From Promethearchaeota archaeon (GTDB taxonomy: Archaea; Asgardarchaeota; Lokiarchaeia; Sigynarchaeales; SOKP01): a stretch of DNA of 40,896 nt. The stretch's first letter is position 1; every line of letters begins with the position of its first letter. This document shows positions 34,212-40,896 of this stretch, piece by piece. Position numbers and translations under genes: made by a program. The stretch lies in contig JAEOTV010000131.1 in assembly GCA_016839635.1 (NCBI GenBank), positions 1-40,896 on the forward strand, written 5' to 3'. Under the pieces are notes generated by a model. The model was not told where the DNA came from and did not search any database. It saw nothing but the letters and a program-made list of their open reading frames with translations.

Positions 34212-36470
34212 TTGGGTATAAAAATCTTGCGTTTAAAGAGGCACATATTTATAATTTCAGTATTAGTTGTTTTAGCAATCGGTATAAATCAGGGGATAAA
34301 CTATTCATATGCTCAAGAAAATGGGGAATCTCTAATAATCTCTTCCAGCTTTCAAATGATTGAGTTTTCAGAAGCTTATGGGATAAAAGAAAATTTAACT
34401 TCAGTGAATATCAATTTACTATCTCCAAATTGGACAATAACTGATGTGGACATTAATTTTACTAGTATTAAGATGAGTTCAGAAATAAAAGTAATTGAAG
34501 AAGAAGCTAGTGGATTTGAAACATTAAAAGGTAACAATTACGAGATTTTAGGGATGCAATTAAATATTACAGAACCTACAATTATTTATTCGGTCTATAT
34601 ATTTGGTTATAAGACGATTAAAACGACTTCACCATCCCCTGTATATGTTCGAATTGAGGGATGGGATTCTATTAATAGAAAACCAAATGGAGTAATTTAT
34701 AGTATTCCCATCTTATTAAATATGACAGAAGGAATTCCTCAATGGAGTAAACAACAATTTCAATCACCAATCTATTTATCTTCAGGATTCTACTGTTTAG
34801 TACTTGATGGAACTGGGATAAGTTGGAATGATAAATATTACTGGTATATTAATAATGATAATCCAATATCACAATTATCTATGTGTCGGTATGATGATGA
34901 TTTAGATGAATGGCAGAATAGGACTGGAGATGTATTTCTCCATAAGATAAAACAAAAAGTTAATCGATCATATTTTCCATCTGAAATTAACATGACTGCC
35001 GAAATTGATAGTAATTCATATATTATAACAGATGGAATAGCCCTAGGAACTGGAATGCTTTCTTTAAATAATCTTGATTTCTATACATCGGGAGCTATGA
35101 TAAATATTATAATCAGAAATAATTTATCTATTAGGTTAGAATTGAATTTTAGTTATCATTTTTCTCTTAAACATTTAATTTTCTCGGATGGTTCAGTATT
35201 AATAAGAGAAAATTTAGACAATCAATGGACGGTTAATCCTGAATTTACAAGGATATATTCAAGTTATTCAATAAAATTTTATTATCCAAAAAGTTGGTAT
35301 AATCTTACAGTTTATAGAAATGGAATTAATATTACTCTTGATGTAAATGTTAATAGTACCAATAATTTTATTTTCATTTCAAATAATACAATAAAAGAGG
35401 GTGCAGTCTGGATGATATCTTCTTATTCTCCCAGTATAGATTTTACTTTAAATGTACCCAAAACGGATTTCAAACCATTGCAAGATTTAAAATTCTCAGT
35501 TATTGCTCCTATTATTCAAGGTAATATAACCTATATATTATTTGATGCATTGGGATTCGAAGAATATAGAGAAACAAAAAAAGTTATTTCTCAAGAAACT
35601 TTATTTTGTTGCAATTTGTCTGCAAATCCAAATGAGGGAATATATAAAGCATACTTATTTTGGTACAATAGTACTGATGCAGGTATTAAAACTCAAGAAT
35701 TTTCAGTTAATATTCCTTTTACCATACGATTTGAAGTTATCCTAAATGTTATTTTACTTGTAACCTCCATTCTGGGAGCAAGTTTTACGAGTTATGTTTT
35801 AATTAAAAGAAAAAGAAGTATTAACCGCGAATATCAACAAAAAGTATTAAATAAATACATGGATATGTTAAATCTACGTTATTTTATAATTTCGGAAAAA
35901 AATTCTGGTTTAACAGTTTTTGAACGATTTTTTACTGGTAAACTTTTAGATAGTTCATTAATATCTGGATTCTTGCAAGCTGTACGAGTTTTTGGAATAG
36001 AAATAACAGATGCTAATATAGAAACTCGAAGTCTCAAATTGGATTATCAGAATTTAAAAATTTTAATGTCAGATTATAAAAACATTAGAATGATTCTGAT
36101 TATGGATGACGATCCTTCTCAAGATTTTTTAGATTCAATAAATGCTTTAACGTATGATATTGAAGAAAAATTTGGCTACTTATTAGAGGATTTCGATGGA
36201 GATATTACTCAATTCAGTAAGATAAAGAGCTTACTTAGCCTACATCTTAATATATCCTTAATCTCCCCATTAAAAGTAATAGCACATACTAAGGGAATTA
36301 GTTCAGAAGAAAAGATAATTATAAATCGAGCCTTAGAACTAATGAAAGAAAAAAAAACAGACCACTTCTTCGTATCATCTCTACATGAGAAAAAGAAAGG
36401 ATTTCAATTAAGAGATGCTGAAACAATTCTCAACTTAATTCAAAAAGGAGTTTTTCAGCCAATAATATAA
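34212..36470 (+). CDS. Single-pass membrane receptor-like protein with cytosolic longin/roadblock-like domain
   Basis: 752 residues. The N-terminus (about 1-36) is a signal peptide: basic RLKRH, hydrophobic IFIISVLVVLAIGI, then a YAQENG cleavage-like region. Residues 37-505 form a large extracellular region rich in Asn, Ser and aromatic residues, with many N-x-S/T sites, probably beta-sandwich domains. One transmembrane helix follows (about 510-532, ILNVILLVTSILGASF), then basic KRKRS and a cytosolic domain (about 545-752) whose YFIISEKNSGLTVFERFF, LISGFLQAVRVFGIEI and MILIMDDDPS pattern is that of longin/roadblock-type domains seen in Asgard proteins. TTG start supported by the TATA box distance. 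The extracellular part would sense a ligand or the cell surface, and the cytosolic part could bind the MglA-like GTPase encoded before it. Confidence 0.8.
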   Translation: MGIKILRLKRHIFIISVLVVLAIGINQGINYSYAQENGESLIISSSFQMIEFSEAYGIKENLTSVNINLLSPNWTITDVDINFTSIKMSSEIKVIEEEASGFETLKGNNYEILGMQLNITEPTIIYSVYIFGYKTIKTTSPSPVYVRIEGWDSINRKPNGVIYSIPILLNMTEGIPQWSKQQFQSPIYLSSGFYCLVLDGTGISWNDKYYWYINNDNPISQLSMCRYDDDLDEWQNRTGDVFLHKIKQKVNRSYFPSEINMTAEIDSNSYIITDGIALGTGMLSLNNLDFYTSGAMINIIIRNNLSIRLELNFSYHFSLKHLIFSDGSVLIRENLDNQWTVNPEFTRIYSSYSIKFYYPKSWYNLTVYRNGINITLDVNVNSTNNFIFISNNTIKEGAVWMISSYSPSIDFTLNVPKTDFKPLQDLKFSVIAPIIQGNITYILFDALGFEEYRETKKVISQETLFCCNLSANPNEGIYKAYLFWYNSTDAGIKTQEFSVNIPFTIRFEVILNVILLVTSILGASFTSYVLIKRKRSINREYQQKVLNKYMDMLNLRYFIISEKNSGLTVFERFFTGKLLDSSLISGFLQAVRVFGIEITDANIETRSLKLDYQNLKILMSDYKNIRMILIMDDDPSQDFLDSINALTYDIEEKFGYLLEDFDGDITQFSKIKSLLSLHLNISLISPLKVIAHTKGISSEEKIIINRALELMKEKKTDHFFVSSLHEKKKGFQLRDAETILNLIQKGVFQPII

Positions 36471-36484
36471 AATTTTAGTTTTAA

Positions 36485-37699
36485 TTAAAAAAAACTAACC
36501 TCAGAAACAGGAGATTGAATCCTAATAATTTGTTGAGCGTTATCTTCCAAGATTGAAATGAGAGTAGTAATGTTTTGCTTTGTTTCATAAATAATCTCTT
36601 TCTCTTCACCCTTTCTCCAAGTATTGAATCCTGTTAAAATTGGAGCAGCCTCAAAAAGCCCCTCTTGAAGCCCAGAGACCTTGACGGTAACTCCTTTAAG
36701 ATCTTCTTTTGAAATATTTTTTATTCTTAAGATGTATTTATCAATATCAGAATCTATTGAGATAACTTTATAGATCTTTTGAAATTTTGAAATACTATCA
36801 AATAATGATGAAGCTGCAACAGTTCCTTCTGAAAATAAATCTACTCCTGCTTTTTCCTCGGATATCTGTCCTGTCTTAATAGCAATTGGAATTTCTAACT
36901 TGATAGGTTGTCCAAATTCAGGTTTTTTTTTCCCAATAACTAACAAAGACCACTTAGTATAAGCCCCATAGCGAAAACCAAACATTTCCTTCTCAGAGGG
37001 TGACCAAAGAAAATTATGACTTGGTTCTGCGACTTCAGGGACTTTCAAAAGTAAAAAATCTTTTTCAAAATTTTGAGTTTTCACATCTCCTGCAATTGCA
37101 GGTGGAAGCTCTTCTACTTTTCGACAATTTTGACCATATGCTTCACAATAACAAACCAAGTTGGAATTTTGCAATAATCTTACTTCTAGTTGTTTAAGTT
37201 CTTCTGAAGTATAACTGATTTTAATAGTTTCTCCCGGTTTAAAAACGTCTTTAGTAAGCAAAATATTTAATCCGGAGATTGAAAAAGAAACAGGATTTGG
37301 TGTTTTTACCCCAAAACCTGCATTTCTTGCTTTTATCTCGATATCATGAGTTCTGTTAACGACTAAATCATCTTCTGGATTAATTGGATTTGGTTGTCTT
37401 AAGATAAGTTTAATATGATATTTGAGATTTCTATTTTTTATTGTTGGGACAACATTACTCTTAATAAGAAGAAATTTTTCACGTATATATTCTCCAGATT
37501 CAAAATGACCCTTTGAGAATATTTCTTCTTTTGAAACTTGGAGTTCCTTAAGGCAGGGAGGATTTGTAATTAGTCTAACACCACTCCACAAAATATCAGT
37601 GTCTTCCTCGAAATTAAATTTCGTGCTAACTTGTAACTTATCACCAATATAAACGGAACTTTCAGTCCTGTCACTAATTTCTAACTTTACCAAGTTCAA
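36485..37699 (-). CDS. Arrestin-like beta-sandwich protein
   Basis: 404 residues, mainly beta-strand, without membrane segments or signal peptide. Two sandwich domains are suggested: residues about 1-130 (with KLEISDRTESSVYIGDKL at the start) and about 135-270, where VFKPGETIKISY recalls the PGE element that opens the C-terminal domain of arrestins. A third part (about 285-404) has CARDB-like strands (KYILRIKNISKEDLKGVTVKV). A Cys-containing loop (YCEAYGQNCR near 184-193) is an extra. Arrestin-fold proteins link receptors to trafficking or signalling in eukaryotes; similar proteins are known in Asgard genomes. It is convergent with the receptor-like gene (14 bp apart), consistent with the signalling context. 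The fold call is from pattern only. Confidence 0.6.
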   Translation of the reverse strand: MNLVKLEISDRTESSVYIGDKLQVSTKFNFEEDTDILWSGVRLITNPPCLKELQVSKEEIFSKGHFESGEYIREKFLLIKSNVVPTIKNRNLKYHIKLILRQPNPINPEDDLVVNRTHDIEIKARNAGFGVKTPNPVSFSISGLNILLTKDVFKPGETIKISYTSEELKQLEVRLLQNSNLVCYCEAYGQNCRKVEELPPAIAGDVKTQNFEKDFLLLKVPEVAEPSHNFLWSPSEKEMFGFRYGAYTKWSLLVIGKKKPEFGQPIKLEIPIAIKTGQISEEKAGVDLFSEGTVAASSLFDSISKFQKIYKVISIDSDIDKYILRIKNISKEDLKGVTVKVSGLQEGLFEAAPILTGFNTWRKGEEKEIIYETKQNITTLISILEDNAQQIIRIQSPVSEVSFF

Positions 37700-37931
37700 A
37701 CAGATTTAATGTTTATAATTTTCTTAATTTTATTAATTAAAAGATAGACTTTTATAAAAATTTTTTATTATTATTTGTTAAGACTTATGGATTTAAGTAT
37801 TTTAACTATAGTTTTAAGATTTTTCTCAATATTGTAAACGTTTTGGAGAATTTAAATTAGTTGTTCGTACGTTTGAGTCAAAATTATTAAATTGTCAAAA
37901 AGTAAATAACTTAAATTGATGTTGCAATTAC

Positions 37932-37939
37932 TATATAAA
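37932..37939 (+). promoter_or_regulatory. TATA box of the HAD hydrolase gene
   Basis: TATATAAA, centred about 26 bp before the ATG at 37962; transcription should start at or next to the start codon. Confidence 0.5.
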
Positions 37940-37961
37940 AAGCAGCAATAATATTAAGAAC

Positions 37962-38681
37962 ATGACAAGAAGATTAAACGATAATATTAAAGCAATTCTT
38001 TTTGATCTAGATAAAACACTTCTTGAAATCAATTTAGATCAATTTATCTCACAATATTTAAGACTTTTAGCACAAAGCGTAGCCTCTTTAAATATTCCTC
38101 CAAAAAAGTTTATTTCTAAGATTCTAAAAGCTTCCAAAGCTGTTGAAAAAAATAATGGTAATATTACAAATGAAGAGGTGTACGCTAAAAACTTCTTTCC
38201 ATTAGAAGGGTATTCTCGTGAGGACATTGAACCTTTCTTTAACGAATTCTATAAAAATAGTTTTCATAAATTAAGACAATATTCTCAAAGAAAACCTGAA
38301 GCAAGAGAAGTGGTACAAGCTGCGTTCGATAAGGGATATGATGTGGTAATCGCTACTATGCCAATTTTGCCAAGAACGGCTATTGAGCAACGCCTCGAAT
38401 GGGCTGGAGTAGCGGACTTTCCTTATCGCTTAATTACCACAATTGAAAATAGTTATGCTACTAAATCTTTAATCCATTTAATATATTATGAACAAATTTT
38501 GGATAGAATAGGTTATAACGCTGAGAATTGTTTGATGGTTGGTGATGAAGAGAGAGATATAATAGCTGGAAGATTAGGAATGAAAACTTTCTTAATAACA
38601 GATAATAACAAAGAATTTAGCCCTGAAATGCCAGAACCTACATTTAAAGGAACCTTATCTGATTTAAAACCGCTACTTTAA
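37962..38681 (+). CDS. HAD-superfamily hydrolase
   Basis: 239 residues. Motif I is FDLDKTLL (nucleophile D15, acid/base D17), motif II is the Thr of IATMP, the Lys of motif III is probably in the YATKS segment, and motif IV is VGDEERDIIAG with the metal-binding acids. An alpha-helical cap (about 25-100) lies between motif I and II, the C1 cap of phosphoglycolate phosphatase-like members. It would dephosphorylate a small phosphorylated compound; the substrate is unknown. ATG start, leaderless by the TATA distance. Convergent with the small zinc-finger gene (5 bp apart). Confidence 0.9.
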   Translation: MTRRLNDNIKAILFDLDKTLLEINLDQFISQYLRLLAQSVASLNIPPKKFISKILKASKAVEKNNGNITNEEVYAKNFFPLEGYSREDIEPFFNEFYKNSFHKLRQYSQRKPEAREVVQAAFDKGYDVVIATMPILPRTAIEQRLEWAGVADFPYRLITTIENSYATKSLIHLIYYEQILDRIGYNAENCLMVGDEERDIIAGRLGMKTFLITDNNKEFSPEMPEPTFKGTLSDLKPLL

Positions 38682-38686
38682 AGTTT

Positions 38687-38860
38687 CTAATCTGTTTTTT
38701 TCCAAGTATAAGCAAGTTTACTCATATTATATATTGCTGGTGGAGGATCCTCTAATAGCAACTTACCAAGGCACTTTGCACATAAATATACTTCTCTATT
38801 CTTATCAGTAAAGAAGCACATATATAAATTTGAAGAATGAAGACATCCCTCACACCTCAT
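38687..38860 (-). CDS. Small zinc-finger protein, 57 residues
   Basis: Short open frame from ATG at 38860 to TAG at 38687. The protein has two cysteine pairs, CEGC (3-6) and CAKC (27-30), with an HSS and an extra Cys15 in between, so it can form a single zinc-binding treble-clef or rubredoxin-like knuckle. The rest is polar with PPPA near residue 39-42 and a basic C-terminus (WKKTD). GATGA lies 5 nt before the ATG, a weak match to the 16S complement. Family unknown. It ends 5 bp from the stop of the convergent HAD gene. Evidence for coding is the Cys spacing and the uninterrupted frame. Confidence 0.6.
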   Translation of the reverse strand: MRCEGCLHSSNLYMCFFTDKNREVYLCAKCLGKLLLEDPPPAIYNMSKLAYTWKKTD

Positions 38861-39249
38861 GGTTCATCTTACAATCTCTCATAAAAGAATAAAAAGATTG
38901 TTATTAAATTCTCAATAATTTACATTCTTTTCTTGGTGACTTATTTATTTAAAAGAAATAAAATTAAATAGAAAGTCTATTATTTTTTAGAAAAACCAAT
39001 AGATTTTAGTACCCTTCCTAAGATTATCGAAAAAAATGTTTAATTTAAGTATGGTATTAATTTTAATTAAGTGAGTTAAGCTATGAGGCAATAACACTAT
39101 CTTTCTATTCATTAACCACATATTTATAATTTTTAACCTCAATTTTTTTATTCATATAGGTAGAGTTATTAATGGTACTAAATTTTAATTATGCAATTTA
39201 AAATTATAACCGATAAAGCATTAATAAAGATTCCCTTGACTCGATTAAA
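38861..39249. other. 389-bp AT-rich intergenic region
   Basis: No open frame of interest and no tRNA-like or repeat structure was seen. It should hold the promoter of the small zinc-finger gene (minus strand) at its left end and that of the histidine kinase at its right end; TTAATAAAGA at 39221-39230 lies about 25 bp before the kinase ATG and is a possible TATA box. Confidence 0.5.
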
Positions 39250-40311
39250 ATGAAACGAAAATTCAAATTATTTTACTTTTCATTGATTTTTTTTCCAACA
39301 ACTTCATTTTTATTATATTTTCAACTCTATTTGGTTAATGAGCTTCAATTTAGAATATTTAATATAGAATTGAGTTATGGGTTAATGATATTTATTCCGG
39401 TTTTTCTATTAAGTTGGTTTTTAAGGAAAACAAGATTTCAGTTTGATCTAATGATGGTTTTATCGGGAATATGTGCCTATGGCGCATATCTAGCTGATTT
39501 AATGACAAAATCAACACCTAACTGGGGCCCTTTAAGATCCAATATTACATTTATTATTGGATTCATTACTGTTGGATTACTTAATATAGCTACTTTATTG
39601 AATATTACCATCACTTTCACTAAGAAAAGAATTTTAAACCCAATTTATCAAGTAATTAAAAAAAAAGATGAAATAGAGAAGTCTCTTCGTCAACAAAAAC
39701 GAGAATTAAGTAATTTTGCTCACATGATGGCTCATGATTTACGTAGTAATCTCACATCTATAAAGGGATATGCCGAACTCATGACAATAGAATCTGATAG
39801 AGAAGATGGCCGAATCATCCAAAAAAAAATCGAACAGATTCAAGATTTACTTGAAAGTTCAGTAAATTTAGCAGATGCAGGAAAAATTATTGATAAGGCA
39901 GAAATTGTTGATTTGAATAGTCTAGCTGCAGAGATTTCTGAAATTGTTGTCCCAAAACATATTAATGTAAAAATTGATGGGTTACCCAAAATTTTTGCCG
40001 ATAAACATCGTCTATACCAAGTTTTGAAAAACCTTCTAGAAAATGCAGTAAAACATAGTAAACCAAAAGAAATAAAATTGAACTCTGATCTTTACAATAC
40101 TTCCTTTTTGGTATCTATTGAAAATGATGGTAGACCCATTTCAGAGAAAGAAATTGAGGATTTTCATGATCCAAATTTTTCTATTAATTTCAATAGAAAA
40201 GGATTAGGATTAAAAATTGTAAAACGTATTATTGAAGCTCATAATTGGAAAATTACGATTAAGAATGAACCATTCACAACATTTACAATAATTATCCCTA
40301 AATATAATTAA
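39250..40311 (+). CDS. Membrane-bound sensor histidine kinase
   Basis: 353 residues. Four hydrophobic segments (about 7-27, 42-58, 65-85, 98-122) are followed by a short coiled linker and the HisKA domain with MMAHDLRSNLTSIKGYAEL (His162). The HATPase_c part has the N box (LLENAVKHSKPKEI) and a G2 box GLGLKIVKR, but the usual G1 box DxGxG is replaced by ENDGRPISEKEI, so ATP binding may be altered though not lost. No receiver gene is next to it; the response regulator must be elsewhere or be the protein at 30582. ATG start. Convergent with tag (4 bp between). Confidence 0.88.
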   Translation: MKRKFKLFYFSLIFFPTTSFLLYFQLYLVNELQFRIFNIELSYGLMIFIPVFLLSWFLRKTRFQFDLMMVLSGICAYGAYLADLMTKSTPNWGPLRSNITFIIGFITVGLLNIATLLNITITFTKKRILNPIYQVIKKKDEIEKSLRQQKRELSNFAHMMAHDLRSNLTSIKGYAELMTIESDREDGRIIQKKIEQIQDLLESSVNLADAGKIIDKAEIVDLNSLAAEISEIVVPKHINVKIDGLPKIFADKHRLYQVLKNLLENAVKHSKPKEIKLNSDLYNTSFLVSIENDGRPISEKEIEDFHDPNFSINFNRKGLGLKIVKRIIEAHNWKITIKNEPFTTFTIIIPKYN

Positions 40312-40315
40312 CTTT

Positions 40316-40891
40316 TTACCTAGTTAGCTCCTTTATCTCCTGATACCTATAACAATCTTGAACGTGATCATTTACCATACCTACAGCTTGCATAAATGCA
40401 TAACAAATTGTAGGACCGACAAATTTGAATCCTCGTTTCTTCAAATCTTTACTCATCCGTTCTGATTGCTCAGTCTTTGATGGAAGTTCTGAGAGTTCTT
40501 TAAATTTATTATCAATTGTTTTATAATTTACAAATTTCCATATATATTTATCAAATGAACCGAATTCTTTTTGAACATTTAAAAAAGCTTTAGCGTTTGT
40601 AATAACAGCTTCAATCTTAAGTCTATTCCTAATAATGCCTTCATTCTCCATAAGTTTTTCAACCCTCAGTTCAGTGTACTTCGCAATTTTGTTATAATTG
40701 AAGTCATCGAATGCTTTCCTATAATTTTCACGCTTTTTTAGAATTGTACTCCAGCTTAAACCCGCTTGTGCACCTTCTAAAATTAAAAACTCAAAGAGAA
40801 GCTGATCATCATGTACTGGACTACCCCATTCAAGATCATGGTAAGAGATCATTTGTTCGTCATTTCCTGCCCATCTGCATCGATTTACCAT
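40316..40891 (-). CDS. tag: DNA-3-methyladenine glycosylase I
   Basis: 191-residue base-excision repair enzyme that removes 3-methyladenine from alkylated DNA. The zinc-site residues of the family are present: RCRW at the N-terminus (Cys), YHDLEWG (His) and NDHVQDC (His and Cys near the C-terminus). The substrate pocket segments FLILEGAQAGLSWSTILKKRENYR and KKRGFKFVGPTICYAFMQ match bacterial Tag nearly residue by residue. The family is mainly bacterial, so horizontal acquisition by an archaeal ancestor is likely, although base composition is like that of its neighbours. ATG at 40891, four bases from the right edge region; the gene is complete. Confidence 0.95.
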   Translation of the reverse strand: MVNRCRWAGNDEQMISYHDLEWGSPVHDDQLLFEFLILEGAQAGLSWSTILKKRENYRKAFDDFNYNKIAKYTELRVEKLMENEGIIRNRLKIEAVITNAKAFLNVQKEFGSFDKYIWKFVNYKTIDNKFKELSELPSKTEQSERMSKDLKKRGFKFVGPTICYAFMQAVGMVNDHVQDCYRYQEIKELTR

Positions 40892-40896
40892 TTTGA

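Noticed and set aside
37861..37890. Short palindrome CGTACG and neighbouring AACGTTT-like words upstream of the HAD gene
   Set aside because: Only 6 bp of symmetry; expected by chance in a window of this size.
38861..39249. tRNA or other structured RNA in the longest intergenic region
   Set aside because: No cloverleaf arms, no TTCGA-type loop and no stable stem could be traced.
1..40896. CRISPR array, IS element, prophage or attachment site
   Set aside because: No regularly spaced repeats, transposase, integrase or phage structural gene was seen on either strand.

Overview
The window looks like part of an AT-rich archaeal chromosome, most probably from an Asgard archaeon (Lokiarchaeia-like). 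The evidence is an archaeal-type large-subunit ribosomal protein uL16/L10e (25153-25785), archaeal TATA boxes about 25 bp upstream of many start codons, a Rag/Gtr-like GTPase with the HKMD G4 motif, an MglA-type GTPase, longin/roadblock-like and arrestin-like domains, and several membrane proteins carrying zinc ribbons. The lineage is inferred from gene content; there is no rRNA or tRNA here to confirm it. No IS element, CRISPR array or tRNA was found.

Layout. (1) 1-2798, minus strand: a B12-dependent acyl-CoA mutase operon (large subunit, B12-binding small subunit, MeaB-type GTPase cut by the left edge). The active-site residues read as isobutyryl-CoA mutase rather than methylmalonyl-CoA mutase. 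An SDR oxidoreductase follows. (2) 4002-8645: three paralogous B12-binding radical SAM enzymes in alternating orientation. (3) 8638-16659: a surface-glycan block with a polysaccharide deacetylase, UDP-galactopyranose mutase, two GT2 glycosyltransferases, a membrane-anchored hexapeptide acyltransferase, an alpha/beta hydrolase, a radical SAM/SPASM protein and a sulfotransferase. (4) 16873-24360: membrane and zinc-ribbon proteins, a LuxE-type acyl-protein synthetase-like adenylating enzyme, a processive-type GT2 and a CDP-alcohol phosphatidyltransferase (probable glyco/phospholipid synthesis), and a solitary radical SAM protein. (5) 24560-29391: SRPBCC protein, L10e, DMT/NIPA-like transporter, a degenerate acyl-CoA synthetase alpha-like protein and a zinc-ribbon membrane protein. 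(6) 29643-29899: a broken NifU-like gene. (7) 29994-40311: a dense signalling region with a degenerate receiver fused to a longin-like domain, a Rag-like GTPase, a sensor-only membrane protein, two histidine kinases, an MglA-like GTPase, a single-pass receptor with a cytosolic longin/roadblock-like domain, an arrestin-like protein, a HAD hydrolase and a tiny zinc-finger protein. (8) 40316-40891: 3-methyladenine DNA glycosylase I.

The candidate for a new system is region 7. Two-component parts (histidine kinase, receiver) sit next to two different Ras-superfamily GTPases and next to proteins with longin/roadblock-like domains, the fold that serves as platform or regulator for such GTPases. The hypothesis is a membrane signalling module that passes two-component signals to small GTPases. 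A second item is the NifU-like gene: its reading frame is broken by an insertion whose flanks can fold into a bulge-helix-bulge-like RNA, and cutting at the usual positions would restore the frame but delete the CxxC motif.

Two initiation styles are visible: TATA box about 25 bp from the start codon (leaderless type) for several first genes, and GGAGG/GGTGA Shine-Dalgarno sites for other genes. TTG starts are frequent.
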